From Roseomonas sp. (GTDB lineage: Bacteria; Pseudomonadota; Alphaproteobacteria; Acetobacterales; Acetobacteraceae): 64,000 nucleotides of DNA. Numbering within the stretch: the stretch's first letter is position 1; each line of letters starts with the position of its first letter. Where the stretch lies: assembly GCA_020249865.1 (NCBI GenBank), contig JADCEV010000002.1, positions 1 to 64,000 of the forward strand, read 5' to 3'. Both the position numbers and the translations under genes were made by a program. Below, one piece after another: positions 44,182 through 51,785 of the stretch. The notes beneath the pieces were generated by a model that worked only from the letters and a program-made list of their open reading frames with translations, searched no databases and had not been told where the DNA came from.

Positions 44182-46470
44182 TCAACGCCGCCCGCCACCC
44201 AGAATACCCCCAAGGCCGCGCAGCACATCCTGCACTGGTGATGGCAAGGCAGGCGTGCCGGGCCGCGGCGCTTCCTGCGCTGCTTCCGGCGTGGCGCGTG
44301 GTGCGGGGGTGGCACCATCCGCACCAAGTCGCGCGATACGCAAAGGCTCGGCGCAATCCGCTTCCGCATTGCGGCCCGAACCGCCAAGCAGATTGCCCAA
44401 AGGATCGGTTACCACGCGCCCGGTAAGCGTATCCGCCAGCAAGCCGGCCGCGTTTTGGCCAAGCGCCGCACCGGGCGGCACGCCAAGGCGCGGCGCCGCC
44501 AGTGTGCCGCCCAGATTGACCGGCGCGCGCAGCGCAACACCCAAGACACGCAGATTGGTATTCAGCCGCCCATTCAGGCTTTCATCGCGCAGATTGATGC
44601 CGGCCTGACCATTGATCTGGCCCGCGCTGCTATCCATGAACAAGGCTCGGCTTTGCGCAATGCCTTGCACCGCCGTGAAGGCCAGCGCGACGCAGCGGAG
44701 TTCCACCGCGCCAAGCCGTTGCGACGCGGGTGAGAGCAGCGCAAGCACGGCGCCGAGCGCATCCATGGCGGCGCCCTGTTCCAGCCGGCCATTGACCAAT
44801 GCCAGGCCCATATCGCCATTCAGGCTGGCCGCAATGGCGCGGGTGGTGGCGCCGGCGCCGCGCAGGTCGGCGGCCACCTCTCCCCTCCCGCGCAGCCCAA
44901 GCCCATCCAGCGCACCGCTGAGTGCCGCCAGATCAAGCCCAGCGCCTTCAGAGCGCAGCCTAAGGCCGAATTGCGCAGGATTGGTCGCCGCATTCGCCGT
45001 GACCTGCCCGGAAAGCCGCCCGGCTGGGATGGTCAGGTTGAAGGGCGCCAGCGTCAGCGCACCATTTCTGAGGTGGAGGTTGGTTTGCAGCGCCGCATGC
45101 GGGAAGCTGCGGGAGGTGATGCCGCGCAGGGCAAGCGCCAATTCCGCATCAAGCGAATTCAGCGCGGCAACCGGCACGGCGATATCCGGAATCACGCGGC
45201 CATCCCTCGCCGCCGGCGCCGGTGCCGCCGGTACCGGCCGGGCTGCGCTTGGCGCGGGCGCGGGTGACAGACCATCCAGATCAAGCCGCGTGACATCAAT
45301 TCGTCCGGCAAGGTTCGGCCGATCAGCCAGGCCCAGCGTCAGCGCCGCGGTTGCGGCTAGGCCTGGGCTGGTGAGTTGCAGGCGGGGCAGGCTGATAGTC
45401 TGCACATCCTGCCATTCCAGCCGGGCCGAACCGCGCAAACCGGGGGGCAGCACCGCAAAGCCGGTCAGCCCGGCGGCATCCGGCGCGTCCAGAGTGATAT
45501 CGAATTGCCCATCGGCCAATTCACGTGGTCGCGCCACCCTGCCCTTCAGGACCAGACTGGCGTCGCCGGAGGCAAGTCGCGCTTCAATGGGCAGCGGCGC
45601 CGCCGCACCCTGAAGCATCCTGCCAAGCTCAGCTAGGCTGGCCTCTAGCCTCATGGCGGTGCCGGCGCGGTTAAAGCTGCCGGTGAGCTTCGCCTCGCCT
45701 TCCGGCGGCGCGATCAATTCCAGCCCATCAAGCCTGAGCCCCGGCAGTAGCCAGCCAAGATCACCCGCGCCGGCCTTGAAACTCAGCGCGCCGAGCGGCG
45801 GCAGCTTGCCGGGCGCACCCCCCAATAATGGCCCGGCCTGCCCGGCCAGGGTGAAGGTGATGCCGTGCAAACGCCATTCGGCGGCCAAATCACTGGCGCG
45901 GGCGGCGCTGATATTGCGAATGGCGAGTGATGGAATTTCGATATCCCACCCCTTGCCGCCGGGCAGGATCACATGCGCATCGCGCAGGCTGACCAGGCCG
46001 ATATGCGGCATTGCGCCAGCCTGCCGTGGAGGTGCAGGTGCGGCGCTAGCCTCACGCGCCGGCCTTTCGGCGGCTGGCAAGGCCCAAAGCGCGGGATCGA
46101 GATTAAGCTTCAGCCCATCCGCCTCGACATGCGGAATCTCGATGCCGCCAGAGATCAGGGAGAAAAGCGAAACCGTCGCCGCCAACCTTGGTGCAACAAG
46201 GCCCGGCGTGGCGCCGCCCGGTGTGCTCAGCGTTACATCGCGCAACTCAAGTTTGGGAATGAGCCCAAGGGCCAGATCAACGGCGCCAATCTCCACGCGA
46301 TAGCCGGTGGCGGCTTCGATCTCGGCCTTGATGCGCGGCGTGAAGCGGCCGGACTCCAAGGCGGCGCGCAGTGCCAAAACGCCGCCGATCAGCAGCAGGA
46401 AAACCAGCGCCAACCCGCCCGCAACATAGCGCGGCCAGCGCCGGGCGGGTTTCAGCGCAGATGCCGACAT
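44182..46470 (-). CDS. AsmA family protein
   Basis: 762 aa. An N-terminal membrane anchor (residues ~13-35, YVAGGLALVFLLLIGGVLAL) is followed by the AsmA N-domain (RIKAEIEAATGYRVEIGAVDL, LELRDVTLSTPG) and, near residues 560-680, the AsmA C-terminal region (LRGAGATTRAIAASLNGDMG, LALVNGRLEQGAAMDALG). Such long beta-rich groove proteins bridge the periplasm and are implicated in phospholipid traffic to the outer membrane. Its start overlaps the end of the pseudouridine synthase gene. Confidence 0.9.
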   Translation of the reverse strand: MSASALKPARRWPRYVAGGLALVFLLLIGGVLALRAALESGRFTPRIKAEIEAATGYRVEIGAVDLALGLIPKLELRDVTLSTPGGATPGLVAPRLAATVSLFSLISGGIEIPHVEADGLKLNLDPALWALPAAERPAREASAAPAPPRQAGAMPHIGLVSLRDAHVILPGGKGWDIEIPSLAIRNISAARASDLAAEWRLHGITFTLAGQAGPLLGGAPGKLPPLGALSFKAGAGDLGWLLPGLRLDGLELIAPPEGEAKLTGSFNRAGTAMRLEASLAELGRMLQGAAAPLPIEARLASGDASLVLKGRVARPRELADGQFDITLDAPDAAGLTGFAVLPPGLRGSARLEWQDVQTISLPRLQLTSPGLAATAALTLGLADRPNLAGRIDVTRLDLDGLSPAPAPSAARPVPAAPAPAARDGRVIPDIAVPVAALNSLDAELALALRGITSRSFPHAALQTNLHLRNGALTLAPFNLTIPAGRLSGQVTANAATNPAQFGLRLRSEGAGLDLAALSGALDGLGLRGRGEVAADLRGAGATTRAIAASLNGDMGLALVNGRLEQGAAMDALGAVLALLSPASQRLGAVELRCVALAFTAVQGIAQSRALFMDSSAGQINGQAGINLRDESLNGRLNTNLRVLGVALRAPVNLGGTLAAPRLGVPPGAALGQNAAGLLADTLTGRVVTDPLGNLLGGSGRNAEADCAEPLRIARLGADGATPAPRATPEAAQEAPRPGTPALPSPVQDVLRGLGGILGGGRR

Positions 46471-47423
46471 GGCGGGGTCTTCGGGCGATCAAAGCCGAGC
46501 AAGCCAAAGGTTTCCTTCATATGCGCCGGTAAGGGCGCGGCGAGTTCCAGTACACCACCTTCCGGATGCGGCAGGCGCAAGGCCCGCGCATGCAGATGGA
46601 GCGTATTGCCGAAGCCTTCCAGATGCGCCGCCTGCCCGCCATATTTGCCATCACCCATGATCGGGCAGCGCAAAGCCTCGGCGCAATGCACACGCAGCTG
46701 ATGGGTGCGGCCCGTGAGCGGGCGCAATTCCAGCATCGCCGCCTGGCGCTGTGCGGAATCCACCACGCGATAAAGCGTGACGGCGCGCGTGCCCTCCCCA
46801 TCCGCAACCCCTGCCACCCGTTCGCCGCGCTGCCCGCCGAGTTTGGCGAGTGGCAGGTCAATGCGGCCCTCCAGCGGATGCGGCCGGCCAATCACGACGG
46901 CCCAATAGGTTTTCTCGGCATCGCGGCCACGAAAGGCTGCGGCCAGCCGGGAAGCCGCGGCTGCGGTGCGCCCCAGGATCAGAACGCCCGATGTGTCCTT
47001 GTCCAGCCGATGCACCAGGCGCGGGCGTTCCTCATAGCCAAAGCGCAGCGCATCCAGCATGCCATCCACATGGCGTGTGATGCCCGGCCCGCCCTGCACG
47101 GGCAGGCCCTGCGGCTTGTCCAGTACGATCACCGAGGCATCGCGGTAGATCACCATGCGTTCAAGCGCCGCCGCGTCACGTTCCGACACCGGGCGCGCGC
47201 TAGGCGGCTTCGCGGCATCCTGCGGCATGGGTGGGATACGCAATTGCTGGCCGGGCTTAAGCCGCGCATTGGCTTCCACCCGCGCGCCATCCAGCCGGAT
47301 CTGTCCGGTGCGCAGCATTTTCTGCAAAGCGCCCTGGGTCAGGTTCGGGTAGTGCCGATGAAACCAGCGATCAAGCCGGATATCGGCCTCGGCCGGGGCG
47401 ATGGTGCGGTGGGTAACGGGCAT
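46452..47423 (-). CDS. RluA/RluC-family pseudouridine synthase
   Basis: 323 aa from the ATG at 47423. An N-terminal S4 RNA-binding domain (IRLDRWFHRHYPNLTQGALQ, GARVEANARLKPGQQL) precedes the catalytic domain with Asp in HRLDKDTSGVLILG and the RTHQLRVHCAEAL motif. Domain order is that of 23S rRNA synthases RluC/RluD; RluC (sites 955/2504/2580) is the closer guess but not proven. Overlaps asmA by 19 bp. Confidence 0.92.
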   Translation of the reverse strand: MPVTHRTIAPAEADIRLDRWFHRHYPNLTQGALQKMLRTGQIRLDGARVEANARLKPGQQLRIPPMPQDAAKPPSARPVSERDAAALERMVIYRDASVIVLDKPQGLPVQGGPGITRHVDGMLDALRFGYEERPRLVHRLDKDTSGVLILGRTAAAASRLAAAFRGRDAEKTYWAVVIGRPHPLEGRIDLPLAKLGGQRGERVAGVADGEGTRAVTLYRVVDSAQRQAAMLELRPLTGRTHQLRVHCAEALRCPIMGDGKYGGQAAHLEGFGNTLHLHARALRLPHPEGGVLELAAPLPAHMKETFGLLGFDRPKTPPCRHLR

Positions 47424-47543
47424 GGCATTCCGTAACAGGCGGGGCTCGGTTCTGAAAGCGCCAAATGCGGGGGGCGATTTCACTGGTTCCATCGCCCCTG
47501 CTTCTGCTTTAAGGGAAGCGAAAATCAGTCTGGGGAGGGTTTC

Positions 47544-48641
47544 ATGACCAAAGCTTCACAATTCCCAATCACGCGCCGCGCCCTTGGCGGGCTTGGCCTT
47601 GGCCTGGCCGCTACAGGTGCTGCACGCGCGCAGGATATGGCCGGCAAGACGATTGAATGGATCATCCCCTTCGCGGTGGGTGGCGGTTCGGATGTCTGGG
47701 CGCGGTTTCATTTGCCGCTGCTGCAACGCCATATGCCGGGGAACCCGACCGTGGTGATCCGCAATGTCACGGGCGGCGGCAGCATCAATGGCGCCAATCA
47801 ATTCGCGCAACGCACGCGGCCTGATGGGCTGACCATCCTTGGCACCAGTGGCTCGACGCAATTCCCGTATCTGATGGGCGATCCGCGCGTGCGCTACGAT
47901 TACCGCGCCTGGAGCGTGCTGATGGCAAGCCCAACCGGCGGCGTCTTGTATGTACGCCCGGAACTGGGCGTGCGCGGGCCGGGGGACCTTGCCCGGCTGC
48001 AAGCGGCGCAAGGCCTGCGCTTCGGTAGCCAGGGCCCGACCTCGCTTGATATCGTGCCGACCCTTGCCTTTGATCTCATGAATTTGAATGTGCAGATCGT
48101 CTTTGGCATGCAGGGCCGCGGCCAGGGGCGACTTGCCTTTGAACGTGGTGAGACGCCGATCGATTATCAAACCTCCTCTGCCTATACGAGTCAGGTTCTG
48201 CCGCTGGTGCGCGAAGGCAAGGCCGTGCCGCTGTTTTCCTATGGCATCATGAATGCTGCGGGCGACATTGTGCGCGATCCGAATTTCCCGGATTTGCCGA
48301 CCTTCCCGGAATTCCTGCGCGCGGCAACGGGGCAGGAACCGTCAGGCCCGGCCTGGGATGCCTATCGCACCTTGTTCGTCGCGGGTTTTGCCGCGCAGAA
48401 ATTTGTGGTGGTGCCCAAGGAAACGCCGCGCGCCATTCAGGATCTTTATCGCACCGCCTTCACGCGCATCTTTGCCGATCCGGAATATAAGGAAAAGCGC
48501 GGCACGGTGATTGGCGAATATGATGAGGTGGTGGGCGACGCCGCTCAGAAAGCCTATGCCGCCGGCACGGTGATCAGTGAAGCGACGCGCGACTGGATCA
48601 AGGAATGGTTGCTGCGCCGCTTCAACCATCGCCTGGGCTAA
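47544..48641 (+). CDS. tctC: Tripartite tricarboxylate transporter substrate-binding protein (TctC/Bug)
   Basis: 365 aa. A twin-arginine-type signal (ITRRALGGLGLGLAATGAARAQ) is followed by WIIPFAVGGGSDVWARFHLP and NVTGGGSINGANQFAQ, a divergent Bug pattern. It is the receptor for the permease 38 bp downstream. The next gene being a PrpF-family tautomerase suggests a C6-type tricarboxylate or oxalomesaconate-like ligand (inference). Confidence 0.88.
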   Translation: MTKASQFPITRRALGGLGLGLAATGAARAQDMAGKTIEWIIPFAVGGGSDVWARFHLPLLQRHMPGNPTVVIRNVTGGGSINGANQFAQRTRPDGLTILGTSGSTQFPYLMGDPRVRYDYRAWSVLMASPTGGVLYVRPELGVRGPGDLARLQAAQGLRFGSQGPTSLDIVPTLAFDLMNLNVQIVFGMQGRGQGRLAFERGETPIDYQTSSAYTSQVLPLVREGKAVPLFSYGIMNAAGDIVRDPNFPDLPTFPEFLRAATGQEPSGPAWDAYRTLFVAGFAAQKFVVVPKETPRAIQDLYRTAFTRIFADPEYKEKRGTVIGEYDEVVGDAAQKAYAAGTVISEATRDWIKEWLLRRFNHRLG

Positions 48642-48679
48642 TCAATCCAAAGGCAGCGCGGGAACAGGAGTAAGGCTGC

Positions 48680-50641
48680 ATGCTTGACGCGCTGCTGATG
48701 GCGCTTACCGCGCTCGCGAGTCCTGAACGCCTTGGCTATATGGCGCTGGGCGTTTTGATTGGTTACGCCATTGGTGTGCTGCCCGCGCTTGGTGGCTTGG
48801 CCGGGCTGTCGCTGGTGATGCCCTTCATTTACGGCCTCGATCAGGTTTCGGCCCTTGCCATGCTGGTTGGTCTGGTCGCGGTGGCGGCCACCGCGGATAC
48901 CTTCAGCTCCATCCTGATGGGCATACCTGGATCATCGGCAAGCCAGGCGACGATCCTGGATGGCTTCCCCATGGCCCGACGAGGAGAGGCCGCGCGCGCC
49001 CTATCGGCATCCTTCCTTGCTTCCATGATCGGGGGCTTGATCGGCGCGGTGATTTTGACCGGGGCGGTGCTGATTGCGCGGCCCTTGATCCTGGCGCTGG
49101 GCACCGCGGAACTGTTCATGCTGGCCTTGCTTGGGCTTTCCATGGTGGGCGTGCTGGCGGGCAAAAGCTTCGCCAAGGGCTTGATCGCTTGCGGCATGGG
49201 CTTGGCGCTTGGCACGGTCGGCACCGCGCCCGCCACGGCGGAATATCGGCTGGATTTCGGGCTGATCTATCTTTCGGATGGTCTCCCGCTGCCCGTTTTG
49301 GTGCTGGCGGTATTTGCGCTACCGGAAATCATTGACCTCGCGCGTGGTGGTGGGACGATTTCGCGCACGGCGGAGCTGGGCCGCGGCTGGTTTGATGGTG
49401 TGCGCGATATCATGCGCCATTGGTGGCTGCTGCTGCGGACTTCTTCCATCGGGTCTGTGCTGGGCGCGATCCCTGGCCTTGGCGGCAGCGTCACCGATTG
49501 GATTGTCTATGGCCACGCCATTCAAACCGAAAAGAACGGCCAATTCGGCAAGGGTGATGTGCGCGGCGTGATTGCCGTGGAGGCATCGAACAATGCGCGC
49601 GAAGGCGGCGCCTTGGTGCCCACATTGTTCTTCGGCATTCCTTCTTCCGGGTCCATGGCGGTGTTTTTGGGCGGCATGACGCTGCTTGGTATTGAAGCCG
49701 GGCCGGCGCTGGTCGGGTCCCGGCTTGATTTGACCTATGCGATCATCTGGTCGCTCGCGATTGCGAATGTCATGGGCACGCTGCTGTGCTTCGCGACATC
49801 GCCCCTGATTGCGCGGCTGACCACGGTGCGCTTCGGGCTGCTGGCGCCCTTCATGATGATGGTCGTTTGCTTCGGCGCCTTCAACAATAATCGCGAATTG
49901 GCGGATTTGTTGTTGCTGCTGGGTATTGGCCTGCTCGGCCTGCTGATGCGCCGCTTCGGCTGGCCGCGCCCGCCCTTCGTGGTGGGCTTTGTGCTGGCGC
50001 TGCCAATGGAAACCTATTTGTACCAGGCCGTGCAATTTTATGGCTGGGATTTCCCGACGCGGCCGGGCGTTTTGATCATTGCCGCGCTGATTGTGGTATT
50101 TGCCGGGCTTGGTATCCGCAAGCGCCGCCTGGCCGATACTGAAGAAGATGGCGGCAGCACGGATACGGGCCAGCGCCAGCCTCAGGCGATTTTCGCCGTG
50201 ATCCCGGTAGCACTTTTCGCCGCGGTTTTCATTGATGCCATGCGCCACAGCTTCCTGGGCGCGGTCTTCCCGATGATGATTGCGGGTGCGATGCTGCTGA
50301 TCAGCGTGCCCGTATTGTTGCGGCTGAATTTCGGGCGCGTCGGCGGTTCGCTCTTCCATGATGCGGAAGCCAAGGCGAAGCCCGAGGATGGCAGCTTCTG
50401 GGCGCATCTTGGTTGGGTGATTGGGCTGGTCGGGCTTTCCGCCCTGGTTGGCTTCTTGTTGGCCAATACGATCTTCTTCCTGTCCTTCCTGCGTTATGCG
50501 GCGGGCTGCACCTGGCGGATGACGCTGTTTTTAACGTCCATCGCAACCATTGGCCTGATTGTGGTGGCGCAATTGCTGACGCTGGATTTCCCGCAAGGGC
50601 TATTGCAGCATTTCTTCGATCTCCCCTGGCCCTTACGCTGA
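48680..50641 (+). CDS. TctA-TctB fused tripartite tricarboxylate transporter permease
   Basis: 653 aa. Residues 1-~490 are TctA: GYAIGVLPALGGLAGLSLVMPFIYG and IPGSSASQATILDGFPMARRGEAARALSAS in the N half, and AIPGLGGSVTDWIVYGHAIQ with ASNNAREGGALVPTLFFGIP in the second half. After a polar linker (~490-510) four more helices (IFAVIPVALFAAVFIDAM onward) match the small TctB subunit. TctA and TctB are usually separate genes; here they form one polypeptide. Confidence 0.85.
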   Translation: MLDALLMALTALASPERLGYMALGVLIGYAIGVLPALGGLAGLSLVMPFIYGLDQVSALAMLVGLVAVAATADTFSSILMGIPGSSASQATILDGFPMARRGEAARALSASFLASMIGGLIGAVILTGAVLIARPLILALGTAELFMLALLGLSMVGVLAGKSFAKGLIACGMGLALGTVGTAPATAEYRLDFGLIYLSDGLPLPVLVLAVFALPEIIDLARGGGTISRTAELGRGWFDGVRDIMRHWWLLLRTSSIGSVLGAIPGLGGSVTDWIVYGHAIQTEKNGQFGKGDVRGVIAVEASNNAREGGALVPTLFFGIPSSGSMAVFLGGMTLLGIEAGPALVGSRLDLTYAIIWSLAIANVMGTLLCFATSPLIARLTTVRFGLLAPFMMMVVCFGAFNNNRELADLLLLLGIGLLGLLMRRFGWPRPPFVVGFVLALPMETYLYQAVQFYGWDFPTRPGVLIIAALIVVFAGLGIRKRRLADTEEDGGSTDTGQRQPQAIFAVIPVALFAAVFIDAMRHSFLGAVFPMMIAGAMLLISVPVLLRLNFGRVGGSLFHDAEAKAKPEDGSFWAHLGWVIGLVGLSALVGFLLANTIFFLSFLRYAAGCTWRMTLFLTSIATIGLIVVAQLLTLDFPQGLLQHFFDLPWPLR

Positions 50642-50652
50642 CGGATAAGACT

Positions 50653-51744
50653 ATGCAGAAAGCCATTCCCTGCACGCTAATGCGCGGCGGCACCAGCCGC
50701 GGCCCCTATTTCCTGCGCCATGATCTGCCGGAGGATCGGGAAGCCATGGGCCGCGTCTTGCTCGCTGCCATGGGTTCACCGGATGCGCGGCAGATTGATG
50801 GGCTGGGTGGGGCGACGACGCTGACCAGCAAGGTGTGCATCGTCTCTCGCGCTGCCGCCGGTGAAGCGCAGCAGGTGGATTATCTTTTCGCGCAGGTTTC
50901 CGTGGATCGCGCCTTTGTGGATTGGGGGCCGACTTGCGGGAATATGCTGGCAGGCGTTGGGCCTTTCGCGATTGAAAGCGGGCTGGTGCCGGCGGAAGAA
51001 GGCGAAACCCGCGTGATGATCCGCGCGGTGAATACGGGTGCGATGATCGAAGCCGTGGTGCAAACGCCAGGCAAGCGCGTGAATTATGAGGGCGGTACCG
51101 CGATTGCCGGCGTGCCCGGCACGGCTGCCCCCATTGTGCTGAATTTCGCCGATGCGGTGGGCGGAGCGACTGGCAAGCTGATGCCAACCGGCAATGCCAT
51201 TGATGTGATTGATGGTGTGGAAGTCACCTGCCTTGATATCTGCATGCCGGTGGTGATCGCGCGCGCGCGGGATTTCGGCAAAACTGCTCGTGAAACCGCC
51301 AAGGAATTGGACGCCGACAAGGAATTCATGGCGCGGATCGAGGCCATTCGCCGCAAGGCGAGCCTGGCCATGGGCATGGGTGATGCGGAAGGCCGCGTCA
51401 TTCCGAAATTCGCCATTATCGCGGAACCCGCCGGCGGCCAGGGCGGTGTCGCGGCGCGCTATTTCACGCCACTCGCCTGCCATGAGGCGATGGCGGTGAC
51501 GGGCGGGATTTGCATCGCGAGTGCCTGCGTGCTGCCGGGCACGGTGGCGGAAGGTATGGCGCAAATCACCGGCGCGGATCGGGAGACGATTGTGCTGGAA
51601 CACCCAACCGGCAGCATGGAAGCGGTGATCACCACGCGCCGTGCGGCGGATGGATCGCGCGAAGTGATCTCCGGCGGCACGCTGCGCACCGCGCGCCGCC
51701 TGATGGCGGGCGAGGTTTATGTCCCCGCCCGCGCTTGGGGTTAG
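50653..51744 (+). CDS. PrpF/4-oxalomesaconate tautomerase family protein
   Basis: 363 aa. PCTLMRGGTSRGPYFLRHDLP at the start, MGSPDARQIDGLGG, DWGPTCGNMLAGVGPF and MPTGNAIDVIDGVEVTCLD match the PrpF/GalD family, which shifts the double bond of aconitate-like or 4-oxalomesaconate acids. The ATG at 50653 is 11 bp behind the permease stop. With the TTT transporter it probably processes an imported unsaturated tricarboxylate; a GalD role in gallate breakdown is possible but no other gal genes are present. Confidence 0.9.
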   Translation: MQKAIPCTLMRGGTSRGPYFLRHDLPEDREAMGRVLLAAMGSPDARQIDGLGGATTLTSKVCIVSRAAAGEAQQVDYLFAQVSVDRAFVDWGPTCGNMLAGVGPFAIESGLVPAEEGETRVMIRAVNTGAMIEAVVQTPGKRVNYEGGTAIAGVPGTAAPIVLNFADAVGGATGKLMPTGNAIDVIDGVEVTCLDICMPVVIARARDFGKTARETAKELDADKEFMARIEAIRRKASLAMGMGDAEGRVIPKFAIIAEPAGGQGGVAARYFTPLACHEAMAVTGGICIASACVLPGTVAEGMAQITGADRETIVLEHPTGSMEAVITTRRAADGSREVISGGTLRTARRLMAGEVYVPARAWG

Positions 51745-51785
51745 AATCTCTTCGACCCCGATGATCCCACCGGGCTAGAGACAGT

